DNA of 64,000 nt, from NCBI RefSeq assembly GCF_900089455.2, contig NZ_LT907988.1, forward strand, positions 2,976,001 to 3,040,000, read 5' to 3'. Shown here one piece after another: positions 56,391 to 64,000 of the stretch. Numbering within the stretch: the first letter of the stretch is position 1; each line of letters starts with the position of its first letter. The notes beneath the pieces are model-generated. The model saw nothing but the letters and a program-made list of their open reading frames with translations. It was not told the origin of the DNA and made no database searches. This DNA comes from Orrella dioscoreae. GTDB taxonomy: Bacteria > Pseudomonadota > Gammaproteobacteria > Burkholderiales > Burkholderiaceae_B. Both the position numbers and the translations under genes were made by a program.

Positions 56391-57683
56391 CTAAGCGGCT
56401 GGCCGTGGCGCCGCGGCACTTGCCGCCGAGGAGGCTTCCTGGCTACGGGCCGCGCGTGCAATCAGCGCCGCCAGGCCCGCCGCCGCCGCGAAGGCCAGCG
56501 CCGCGCCCAGCCACGGGCCGTGCCGCCACCCGGCATCCAGCATCAGGCCGAACACCAGCGGGCCCAGGGCCGCGCCGACATCCATGCCGGAATACACCAG
56601 GCCGTAGACCGAGCCCAGCGAACCGCGCGGCGTGACGCGGCGGATCAGCATGTCGCGCGACGGGCCTGCCAGGCCCGAGAAGAAGCCCGCCAAGGCCACG
56701 GCAGGCGCCGCCAGCCAGGCGGGCACGCCGCCCAGCGCCAGCAGCACCAGCATGAGGCCCGCCAGGCACAGGGACGCGGCCACGATGCGCTCGGTGCGCG
56801 GCGTCGTGGACACGAGAAAGCCACCGGCCAGGATCCCCGTGGCCGACGCCACCATATAGCCCGACAAGGCAGAGCTGGCGGCAACGGCCGACAGCGCGTA
56901 CAGGCTGCCCAGCAGGGGAATGGTGTAGTTCTGCACCGCCGAGAAGGCGATCGAGCTCATGGCGAAGAACAGGAAGGCGCCCCACAAGGCCGGCTTGGCC
57001 AGCAAGGCGGCGAGCGTGCCCGCCACCGTCGTCGGCCCCACGGCCGGGGCCACGGGCGCGCCCGCCTTGGCGCCGTCCTGCTCGGCGATCTCGCCGTCCA
57101 GCAGCTTGCGCGCGACGAGGGTCAGCACCAGGACGGCGCCCACCACCGCCGATGCGCCGAACGCCGCCACGCGCCAGCCATACAGTTGCGTCAGCGTGAT
57201 CATGAACACGGGCGTCAGCGCCCAGCCCAGGCTGCCGGTCAGGCCATGGGCGCTGAAGGCATGGCCCAGGCGCGGCGCGCTGACGCGGCGGTTCAGGATG
57301 GAAAAATCGACGGGATGGAAGACGGCGTTGCCCACGCCGGCAATGACGGCGGCCACGAACAGCATGGTGTAGCCATTGGCCGTGCCGAGCAGGATGCCGG
57401 AGAGCACGAAACAGGCCAGGCCGAACCACAGCACGGGACGGGCGCCCACGCGGTCGACCACGAAGCCCGAAGAGGCCTGCCCCAGGCCGGACGTCACGAA
57501 GAAGGCCGACACCAGCAGGCCCAGCTGGGCGAAATCCAGGCCGAACTCCCTGCCCAGCGGCAGGTAGAGCGAGGGGATGACCAGCTGGAAGAAATGCGAT
57601 CCCGCGTGGGCGATGCCGACGACCAGGATGGTCAGCCAGTCGCGGCGGCGGGTGAGCGTGTTGTCCAGGGCGGCCGCGGTCAT
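56391..57683 (-). CDS. MFS transporter
   Basis: A 430-residue inner-membrane carrier with 12 predicted helices and the MFS loop motif after helix 2 (GFVVDRVGARPVL). It resembles fosmidomycin-resistance-like MFS proteins (SHFFQLVIPSLYLPL and FNAVFHPVDFSI-like segments, seen as GNAVFHPVDFSIL). The substrate is not known. It starts four bases from the pgsA stop and is probably cotranscribed with pgsA. Confidence 0.88.
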   Translation of the reverse strand: MTAAALDNTLTRRRDWLTILVVGIAHAGSHFFQLVIPSLYLPLGREFGLDFAQLGLLVSAFFVTSGLGQASSGFVVDRVGARPVLWFGLACFVLSGILLGTANGYTMLFVAAVIAGVGNAVFHPVDFSILNRRVSAPRLGHAFSAHGLTGSLGWALTPVFMITLTQLYGWRVAAFGASAVVGAVLVLTLVARKLLDGEIAEQDGAKAGAPVAPAVGPTTVAGTLAALLAKPALWGAFLFFAMSSIAFSAVQNYTIPLLGSLYALSAVAASSALSGYMVASATGILAGGFLVSTTPRTERIVAASLCLAGLMLVLLALGGVPAWLAAPAVALAGFFSGLAGPSRDMLIRRVTPRGSLGSVYGLVYSGMDVGAALGPLVFGLMLDAGWRHGPWLGAALAFAAAAGLAALIARAARSQEASSAASAAAPRPAA

Positions 57684-57687
57684 GGCA

Positions 57688-58260
57688 TCAGAGCGACTTG
57701 TCGCGGATGGCAGGCCAGGCGCGTTGCAGGTAGTACAGCATCGACCACACCGTCAGCACGCCCGCCACCCAGATCAGGAGGGTGCCGGCCCAGGCCGCAT
57801 CCACGCCCAGGATCGGTCGGTCATACAGCAGGCAGGGAATCGCGACCATCTGTGCGGCGGTCTTGAACTTGCCCAGGCGGTGCACGGCCACGCTGGCGCT
57901 GGCGCCGATCTGCGCCATCCACTCGCGCAAGGCGGAAATGGTGATTTCGCGGCCGATGATGATGAGCGCGATGAAGGCGTCCACCCGGCCCAGGTTCAGC
58001 AGCACCAGCAGCGCGGCGCATACCATGAGCTTGTCGGCGACGGGATCCAGGAAGGCGCCGAAGGCGGAGGTCTGGTTCCAGCGCCGGGCCAGCCAGCCAT
58101 CGAACCAGTCGGTCAACGCGGCACCGATGAAGCAGATGGCAGCCAGCGTGTCGCGGGTGGCGGGCGCCATCCACGTGTCAGGCAGATAAAACAGCCCGAC
58201 CACCAGCGGAATCAGGGCGATTCGCAGCCAGGTCAGGACGATGGGAATATTCAGCGGCAT
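57688..58260 (-). CDS. pgsA: CDP-diacylglycerol-glycerol-3-phosphate 3-phosphatidyltransferase
   Basis: It makes phosphatidylglycerol phosphate at the inner membrane. The 190-residue protein has the CDP-alcohol phosphotransferase motif complete: D51, D54-G55, A58-R59, G68, D72 and D76 (TDWFDGWLARRWN then GAFLDPVADK). About six helices are predicted. It lies 79 bases after uvrC on the same strand, the usual uvrC-pgsA pairing. Confidence 0.96.
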   Translation of the reverse strand: MPLNIPIVLTWLRIALIPLVVGLFYLPDTWMAPATRDTLAAICFIGAALTDWFDGWLARRWNQTSAFGAFLDPVADKLMVCAALLVLLNLGRVDAFIALIIIGREITISALREWMAQIGASASVAVHRLGKFKTAAQMVAIPCLLYDRPILGVDAAWAGTLLIWVAGVLTVWSMLYYLQRAWPAIRDKSL

Positions 58261-58339
58261 AGTGAGGCGTATGCTACCTCAGCTTTGCCCCCCCGTTGCG
58301 CCGGGAAGCCGCCCGCGCGCCCGGCGTGGCGCAAATTCC

Positions 58340-60169
58340 TCAGCCTCGCAGGGCGTCGTGGATGCGCTGGGCCAGCTCGTCGGAGATCCCGTCCACGGAC
58401 GCCAGGTCCGCCACGCTGGCCGACGCCACGCCCGAAAAACCGCCGAAACGCGTCAGCAGCCGCTGGCGGCGGCGGGCGCCGATGCCCTCGATCTCCTCCA
58501 GGCGCGAGACGTTGCGCGCCTTGGCGCGGCGCGCCCGCATGCCGGTGATGGCGAAACGGTGCGCCTCGTCGCGGATCTGCGCGATCAGCATGAGCGCGGC
58601 CGACTCGCCCCCCAGGGCCCGCGGCGGGCGTCCGTCGGCAAAGATCAGCGTTTCGAGGCCCACCTTGCGCCCCTCCCCCTTGGCCACGCCCACCAGCGTG
58701 CCGATGTCCAGCCCCAGTTCGGCGAACACCTGGCGGGCAATTTCCACTTGCCCCTTGCCGCCGTCGATCAGCACGAGGCCGGGCATGACGGCCTCGCCAT
58801 CGGCCACGCGGCCGAAACGGCGCGTCAGCACCTGCCGCATGGCCGCGTAGTCATCGCCCGGCGTGATGCCGGCGATGTTGTAGCGGCGATAGAGCGACGG
58901 CTGCATGTCGTGGTGCTCGTAGATCACACAGGAAGCCTGCGTGGCCTCGCCCGCCGTGTGGCTGATGTCGAAGCACTCGATGCGCAGGGCATCCAGCGCC
59001 GCTTCATCCACGTCCAGCTCAAGGGTCTCGGCCAGGGCCAGGGTGCGTGCGGCGCGCGCACCGGACTCCGACAGCGCGCGGGTCAACGCCAGTTCGGCGT
59101 TGCTGAGCGCCTGGTCCAGCCATGCCCGGCGCACGCCTTGGGGACGCGTCAGCACCCGCGAGCGGGTGCCGGCGTGCTCGGCCAGCAGGTCGATGAGCGC
59201 CGGGTCGGGCAAGGCATGCGAACAGACCACCACACTGGGCAGGGCGCTGTCCAGGTAGTGCTGTGCCATGAAGGCCGCCAGCACGTCGGCCGGCTGGTCG
59301 CCATCGGTGTGCGTCGGGAAGAAAGGCTTGTCGCCCAGGTGGCGTCCGCCACGCACCATCGCCAGGTTCACGCAGACCTTGCCGCCGGCGCTGGCCACCG
59401 CGATCACGTCGGTGTCCTCGCCATCGGTCTCTTCCATGGTCTGCTGGTGCAAGACCCGTGACAAGGCGCCCATCTGGTCACGCAGGGCGGCGGCCTCCTC
59501 GAAGCGCAATTCGGTCGAGGCCTGCAGCATGCGCGTCTCGATGTCGCCCATGACCTCCCGGGTCTGCCCGTTCAGGAAACGCGAGGCGCGGTCGACGTCG
59601 CGTGCATAGTCCTCGGGGTCGATCTCGCCCACGCAAGGACCCGAGCAGCGCCCGATCTGGAACAGCAGACAGGGACGCGAGCGGTTGGCGAACACCGTGT
59701 CTTCGCAGGTGCGCAGGCGGAACACCTTCTGCAGGATCTGGATCGTTTCGCGCACCGCCCAGGCGTTGGGGTAAGGGCCGAAGAACTGGCCGGGCCGGCT
59801 GGTCGAGCCACGGTAATAGGCGATGCGCGGCGTAGCGTGCGCCGTGATCTGCAGATAGGGATAGGACTTGTCGTCGCGGAACAGGATGTTGTAGCGCGGA
59901 CGCAGGCTCTTGATGAGGTTGTTCTCGAGGATCAGCGCCTCGGCCTCGGAACGCGTGACCGTGACCTCCAGCCGGACCACGCGCGCCACCATGTGCGCGA
60001 TGCGGGGACTGCTGGACGTCTTCTGGAAATACGAGGAGACCCGCTTTTTCAGGTCCCGCGCCTTGCCGACGTACAGCACCTCGCCGGCCGCGTCGATGTG
60101 ACGATACACGCCCGGCAGGTGCGGCAGGCGGGACAGGAAATCCTTGATGTCGAAAGGCGTGTCGGACAT
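58340..60169 (-). CDS. uvrC: Excinuclease ABC subunit C
   Basis: The 609-residue nuclease makes both incisions in nucleotide excision repair. The GIY-YIG domain is N-terminal ([21 protein letters not shown]), followed by a cysteine cluster, the UVR helix region ([18 protein letters not shown]), the RNase H-like domain, and helix-hairpin-helix repeats at the end. The ATG has no ribosome binding site; a TACACT lies six bases before it and a hairpin behind that. Confidence 0.97.
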   Translation of the reverse strand: MSDTPFDIKDFLSRLPHLPGVYRHIDAAGEVLYVGKARDLKKRVSSYFQKTSSSPRIAHMVARVVRLEVTVTRSEAEALILENNLIKSLRPRYNILFRDDKSYPYLQITAHATPRIAYYRGSTSRPGQFFGPYPNAWAVRETIQILQKVFRLRTCEDTVFANRSRPCLLFQIGRCSGPCVGEIDPEDYARDVDRASRFLNGQTREVMGDIETRMLQASTELRFEEAAALRDQMGALSRVLHQQTMEETDGEDTDVIAVASAGGKVCVNLAMVRGGRHLGDKPFFPTHTDGDQPADVLAAFMAQHYLDSALPSVVVCSHALPDPALIDLLAEHAGTRSRVLTRPQGVRRAWLDQALSNAELALTRALSESGARAARTLALAETLELDVDEAALDALRIECFDISHTAGEATQASCVIYEHHDMQPSLYRRYNIAGITPGDDYAAMRQVLTRRFGRVADGEAVMPGLVLIDGGKGQVEIARQVFAELGLDIGTLVGVAKGEGRKVGLETLIFADGRPPRALGGESAALMLIAQIRDEAHRFAITGMRARRAKARNVSRLEEIEGIGARRRQRLLTRFGGFSGVASASVADLASVDGISDELAQRIHDALRG

Positions 60170-60175
60170 GCCGCA

Positions 60176-60205
60176 AGTGTAGCCGGGCGGCGCATGCCGC
60201 CCGGC
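60176..60205 (-). promoter_or_regulatory. TACACT six bases before uvrC, next to a 10-bp hairpin
   Basis: On the minus strand a hairpin (GCCGGGCGGC with GCCGCCCGGC, 60182-60205) sits after the nagZ stop codon and is followed by TACACT (60181-60176), six bases and the uvrC ATG. The hairpin fills the place of a -35, so this may be a nagZ terminator, a -10, or both. Confidence 0.35.
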
Positions 60206-60214
60206 ACGCCAGGA

Positions 60215-61300
60215 TCAGGCCGGTTGCGGCAGGATGGGGGACAGCGCGGCACGGGCGCGCTGGTAGCGGCCTTCAGCCTGCAAGGCCTTCCAGCGCAGGG
60301 CCGGCACCTGCGGCATCAGGCGGCGGATGCGGGCGACGGACTCGGCATCCTGCGCATGCGACAAGGTGGCCAGCACCGTGTCGGCCAGGTCGGGCCGGTT
60401 GCAGACCAGCACCATGTCGCAGCCCGCCTGCAAGGCCGCGATGGCGCGCGCCGTGATGTCGCCGGCGACCGCAGCGCCTTCCATCGTCAGGTCGTCCGAG
60501 AACACCACGCCCTGGTAGCCCAACTGGCCGCGCAGGATCTCGCCGACCCAGCGCGGCGAAAAGCCCGCCGGGCGAGCATCGACCTTGGGATAGATGACGT
60601 GGGCCGGCATGACGGCCGGCAGCACGGCATCGCCCAGCCAGCCGTAAGGCGCGGCGTCTTCGGCCAGGATGGTTTTCAGGCTGCGCCGGTCCACCGGCAC
60701 CGCATGATGGGAGTCGGCCGCCACATGGCCATGGCCGGGAAAATGCTTGCCGCAAGCCGCCATGCCGGCTTGCGCCAGCCCCTGGGCCAGCGCGCGGGCC
60801 AGCATGGCCACCACGCGTGGATCGCGATGCAGCGACCGGGTGCCGATCACGCCGCTCACGCCGACGTCCAGGTCCAGCACCGGCGTGAAACTCAGGTCCA
60901 CGCCGCAGGCGCGCAACTCGGCGGCCAGCACGTAGCCCGCGTCGGTCGCCAGACGCATGGCGTCCAGCGGATCGCGGTCCCAGGCCTCGCCCAGCGCCCG
61001 CATCGGCGGCAGATGCGTGAAGCCATCGGTGCGAAAACGCTGCACCCGTCCGCCCTCATGATCCACGCCGATGAGCAGCGGTTCGTCGCGCGCGGCATGG
61101 ATGTCCGCGCACAAGGCGCGCAGCGTCTTGCGGTCGGTGAAGTTGCGGGCAAAGAGAATCACCCCGCCCACCAGCGGATGGCGCAGGCGGCGCGCTTCCT
61201 CGCGCGTGAGCGTGGGGCCGGCCACGTCGACCATGACCGGACCGGGCGGCAGGCGGGTGGCGGAGGCGTCGGAGCGGGTGTGGCGGGGCATGGGCATCAC
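60215..61300 (-). CDS. nagZ: Beta-N-acetylhexosaminidase NagZ
   Basis: A cytoplasmic family 3 glycosidase of 361 residues that removes N-acetylglucosamine from muropeptides in peptidoglycan recycling. The [15 protein letters not shown] loop with the catalytic histidine and the nucleophile Asp in SDDLTMEG are present. Its ATG overlaps the acpS stop (ATGA), so the two are coupled. NagZ products can induce AmpC-type beta-lactamase in some species. Confidence 0.95.
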   Translation of the reverse strand: MMPMPRHTRSDASATRLPPGPVMVDVAGPTLTREEARRLRHPLVGGVILFARNFTDRKTLRALCADIHAARDEPLLIGVDHEGGRVQRFRTDGFTHLPPMRALGEAWDRDPLDAMRLATDAGYVLAAELRACGVDLSFTPVLDLDVGVSGVIGTRSLHRDPRVVAMLARALAQGLAQAGMAACGKHFPGHGHVAADSHHAVPVDRRSLKTILAEDAAPYGWLGDAVLPAVMPAHVIYPKVDARPAGFSPRWVGEILRGQLGYQGVVFSDDLTMEGAAVAGDITARAIAALQAGCDMVLVCNRPDLADTVLATLSHAQDAESVARIRRLMPQVPALRWKALQAEGRYQRARAALSPILPQPA

Positions 61301-61743
61301 TCTCGTTTCAGTGTTTCCACCACGACGTACGCGGCGGCCAGGTCGGACTCATCGGTCAGGGAAACATGGGCCGCGCCGTAACGCGCCTCGTACCAGGCCT
61401 TCAACTCGCCCGACAGCACCACCACGGGGCGCCCGCCGGGCGCGTTCAGCGTCTGCATGCGCGTCCACCACATGGGGTGATGCATGCCCAGGCCGATGGC
61501 CTTGGAGAACGCCTCCTTGGCGCAGAAGCGCGTCGCCAGGTAGCGCACGCCGCGCGCGGGGTCACGCTGACGGCGTGCCTCGAAGACGCGCAACTCGTCT
61601 TCGCCCAGGATCTTGCGCGCAAAGCGGTCGCCGTGGCGCGACAGCGCGCGCACGACGCGCTCGGTCTTCAGGAGGTCCAGGCCGATGCCGGCGATGGCAT
61701 TCGGCGGCGTGGGCAGGTCCGGCGTGGCGGCGGGTGTCGTCAT
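61297..61743 (-). CDS. acpS: Holo-[acyl-carrier-protein] synthase
   Basis: A 148-residue phosphopantetheinyl transferase that activates the acyl carrier protein. The metal Asp is in GIGLDLL and the conserved [13 protein letters not shown] holds the catalytic Glu. The first 15 residues are Pro/Thr/Ala-rich and beyond the family core. It lies 44 bases after pdxJ, the usual order. Confidence 0.95.
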   Translation of the reverse strand: MTTPAATPDLPTPPNAIAGIGLDLLKTERVVRALSRHGDRFARKILGEDELRVFEARRQRDPARGVRYLATRFCAKEAFSKAIGLGMHHPMWWTRMQTLNAPGGRPVVVLSGELKAWYEARYGAAHVSLTDESDLAAAYVVVETLKRE

Positions 61744-61787
61744 GGCGAGGTCGGTTCGGGTTGGGGCTGGGTTCGGACGACAGCCGC

Positions 61788-62531
61788 TCAGCGGCCGGCG
61801 CCCTGCCCCACGCGGGCGGTGACCATCAGCGCCTTCATGTCGCGCACGGCCTTCTCCCAGCCATCGAAGATGGCCTGGGCGACGATGGCGTGCCCGATGT
61901 TCAGTTCCGCCAGGCCGTCCAGCGCCGCGATGGCCTGGACGTTGCCGTAGTGCAGGCCATGGCCGGCATTCACCCGCAGACCCAAGGAAATGCCCGCGGC
62001 GACGGCCCGGCGCACGCGTTCGATTTCCGCCTGGGCGGCCGCCACATCGGTGGCCTCCGCATAGGCGCCCGTGTGCAACTCCACCACCTGGGCGCCCGTG
62101 CGTGCGGCGGCTTCCAGTTGCGCGGGCTCGGGGTCGATGAAGAGCGACACCCGGATGCCCGCGTCATGCAGGCGGGCCACGGCATCGTTCACCGCGGCCT
62201 GCGCGCCCAGCACGTCCAGGCCGCCCTCGGTGGTGAGTTCGCTGCGTTTTTCAGGCACCAGGCAGACGTCCTGCGGACGCACCTGGCAGGCGATATCCAG
62301 CATCTCGGGCGTGACCGCGCACTCCAGGTTCATGCGGGTGCGCAGCAGGGGGCGCAAGGCGTGCACGTCGGCGTCCTGGATGTGGCGCCGGTCTTCGCGC
62401 AGGTGCAGCGTGATGAGGTCCGCGCCGGCTTCCTCGGCGCGCAACGCAGCCTGGATGGGGTCGGGATACGCGGTGTGGCGCTGCTGGCGCAGCGTGGCCA
62501 CGTGGTCGATGTTCACGCCCAGATCGATCAT
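61788..62531 (-). CDS. pdxJ: Pyridoxine 5'-phosphate synthase
   Basis: It forms pyridoxine phosphate from deoxyxylulose phosphate and an aminoacetone phosphate. The 247-residue TIM-barrel starts [15 protein letters not shown] and has [13 protein letters not shown] and [13 protein letters not shown], all typical. I chose the ATG at 62531; the open frame upstream crosses the terminator hairpin of the preceding gene. First gene of pdxJ-acpS-nagZ. Confidence 0.96.
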   Translation of the reverse strand: MIDLGVNIDHVATLRQQRHTAYPDPIQAALRAEEAGADLITLHLREDRRHIQDADVHALRPLLRTRMNLECAVTPEMLDIACQVRPQDVCLVPEKRSELTTEGGLDVLGAQAAVNDAVARLHDAGIRVSLFIDPEPAQLEAAARTGAQVVELHTGAYAEATDVAAAQAEIERVRRAVAAGISLGLRVNAGHGLHYGNVQAIAALDGLAELNIGHAIVAQAIFDGWEKAVRDMKALMVTARVGQGAGR

Positions 62532-62563
62532 GGTCTTGTCTTTATGGATACTGTTGTTGCGGC

Positions 62564-62602
62564 AAAAAGAGGAATGGCGCACACGTTGCCGTGTGCGCCA
62601 TT
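62564..62602 (-). terminator. Terminator of the outer-membrane efflux gene
   Basis: The arms 62573-62585 and 62590-62602 pair perfectly over 13 bases around TTGC. On the minus strand CCTC and then a run of five T follow (62568-62564), typical of Rho-independent termination. Confidence 0.9.
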
Positions 62603-62628
62603 GCGCATGGTAGCAGTATCCGGCCGGC

Positions 62629-64000
62629 TTACTGGGCGGACGTGCCACCCTGTCCGCTGGCGTTGGCCACCGGGATGCCCGGCTGCGCTTGGGCCTGCGG
62701 GATCGAGGTCTCGACCCAGCCGCCGCCCAGCGCCTTGTACAGCTCGGTGCGGTTGATCAGCGACTGCAGGCCGGTCTGCACCAGCGACTGCTGGGCATTG
62801 AAGTACTCGACCTGGGCAGTCTGCACCTGCAGGAAGTCGTCGATGCCGCCTTCGTAACGCAGGTTGGAGAGCTCCACCGTGCGCGCCGACGACGCCTCCA
62901 GCGCGCGCAGCGCCGTCAGCTGCGCACCATAGGTGGCCTCGCCGGCCAGCGCGTCGGACACTTCACGGAAGGCTTGCTGGATCGCCTGTTCGTATTGCGA
63001 CACGGCGATGTTCTCGCGTGCGCGCGCCAGGTCCACGCCCGCGCGCAGGCTGCCGCCGGCGAAAAGCGGCGCGGCGATCTGGGGCGAGAAGCTCCAGAAA
63101 CCGGTGCCACCTTCGAACAGGTTCGACAGCGAGCCACTGGCGCTGCCCAGTTGGCCCGTCAGCGAGATCGTGGGGAAGAACGCCGCACGCGCCGCGCCGA
63201 TATTCGCATTGGCGGCCTGCAGCGCGTTTTCAGCGCCGAGAATGTCGGGGCGGCGCGCCAGCAAGTCGGACGGCAAACCGGCAGGCACCGTGGCCACCAG
63301 CTGCTCGCTGCCGAAAGGCAGGGCTTCGGGCAGGTCGCTGGGCAGTTGCTGGCCGATCAGCACCACCAGCAGGTTGACCGCCTGGGCACGTTCACGCGTG
63401 AACTGTGCCAGGTTGGAGGTGGCCGTGTTCAGCAGCGTGCGCGACTGGTTGAGCTCCAGCTCGGACGCCACGCCGCCTTCAAAGCGGCTGTTGACCAGGT
63501 CGAAAGACGACTGGCGCGATTCCAGGGTGCGGCGCACCAGGTCCAGCTGGGTATCGGCCGCGCGCAGCGAGAAATACGCCTGCGCGACCTGGCCCACCAG
63601 GTTGATCTGCACCGAACGGCGTGCCTGCTCGCTTTGGAGGTATTGCTGGCGCGCGGCTTCCGACAGGTTGCGCAGGCGGCCGAACAGATCGATCTCGAAC
63701 GCGGTGAGGGCCAGGCCGCCCTGGTACTGGGCCGTGACGGCGTCCTGTCCGGGCTGGCGCAGCGCCTCGGGCAGGCGCTGGCGCGTGCCCTGGACACCCA
63801 CGCCGATGCTCGGGAATTGCTCGCCGCGCTGTTGGCCATAAAGCGCACGCGCTTCTTCGATACGCTGGACGGCAATCCGCATGTCGCGGTTGTTCACCAG
63901 CGACAGTTCGATCAGCTTCTGCAGACGCTGGTCGTGGAAGAACTCGCGCCAGCCGATGTCCGCGGCCGGGATGCCCTGCTCGGGCGCCACCGCCGTGGCG
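62629..64000 (-). CDS. Outer-membrane efflux lipoprotein (OprM/TolC family), N-terminus beyond the window
   Basis: The visible 457 residues are the OEP repeats of a NodT-type channel for an RND pump: [41 protein letters not shown], and the second repeat [24 protein letters not shown]. The usual N-terminal lipobox is not in the window. The frame continues to the edge, and the first valine-GTG at 63990 is not a true start. The C-terminus is a short Gln/Pro/Ala tail. The inner-membrane partners are presumably upstream. In Achromobacter such genes include axyM and oprN-type genes; I cannot choose. Confidence 0.92.
   Translation of the reverse strand, partial: ATAVAPEQGIPAADIGWREFFHDQRLQKLIELSLVNNRDMRIAVQRIEEARALYGQQRGEQFPSIGVGVQGTRQRLPEALRQPGQDAVTAQYQGGLALTAFEIDLFGRLRNLSEAARQQYLQSEQARRSVQINLVGQVAQAYFSLRAADTQLDLVRRTLESRQSSFDLVNSRFEGGVASELELNQSRTLLNTATSNLAQFTRERAQAVNLLVVLIGQQLPSDLPEALPFGSEQLVATVPAGLPSDLLARRPDILGAENALQAANANIGAARAAFFPTISLTGQLGSASGSLSNLFEGGTGFWSFSPQIAAPLFAGGSLRAGVDLARARENIAVSQYEQAIQQAFREVSDALAGEATYGAQLTALRALEASSARTVELSNLRYEGGIDDFLQVQTAQVEYFNAQQSLVQTGLQSLINRTELYKALGGGWVETSIPQAQAQPGIPVANASGQGGTSAQ

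Overview
The window is a high-GC betaproteobacterial chromosome segment. Gene content and order (Bug-family solute receptors, STAS-fused MCE permease, FNR-controlled cbb3 oxidase, pdxJ-acpS-nagZ-uvrC-pgsA) fit the Alcaligenaceae, most likely Achromobacter or a close Bordetella relative. That placement is inferred from protein content, not from a marker-gene search.

Layout. 1-1811: the end of an integrated element, with a tyrosine integrase next to the 3' end of guaA and two small downstream genes, one cut by the window edge. 1812-4978: guaA and guaB. 5099-8303: an FAD monooxygenase-like enzyme and a chemotaxis receptor. 8580-12719: purL. 12957-16675: a four-gene MCE-type lipid transporter. 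16720-30909: a housekeeping series (comEC, tatD, lolD, lolC, an rpfE-like gene, recJ) separated by two accessory blocks: acetyltransferase/Bug receptor/amidase/thioesterase, and LysR/nitronate monooxygenase. 31087-34045: a TRAP transporter in Q-M-P order. 34372-37963: a lipoprotein hydrolase and an autotransporter. 38040-41398: clpB and a ParE-type toxin-antitoxin pair. 41519-44723: malate synthase G and a divergent LysR regulator. 45014-52447: fnr and, convergent with it, the cbb3 oxidase cluster. 52580-55222: an orphan Bug receptor and isocitrate lyase. 55529-62531: queF, an MFS transporter, pgsA, uvrC, nagZ, acpS and pdxJ. The right edge cuts an OprM/TolC-type lipoprotein gene.

How the genes work together. 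guaA, guaB and purL serve purine synthesis. Isocitrate lyase and malate synthase G form a complete glyoxylate shunt. The cbb3 cluster (ccoI-like, ccoS, ccoN, ccoO, ccoQ, ccoP, ccoG, a short ccoH-like gene and a small membrane gene) gives high-affinity respiration and carries two good FNR boxes, with fnr at its end.

The most unusual feature is the ccoI-like gene. It encodes only the membrane domain of a CPC-type copper ATPase: both catalytic loops are missing although the reading frame is intact. Other points are an FNR box inside the ccoS coding region, several promoters placed so that the mRNA would be leaderless, a guaA attachment region with arm-like repeats, an extended LolC N-terminus, and a hydrolase-autotransporter pair behind an AT-rich palindrome.
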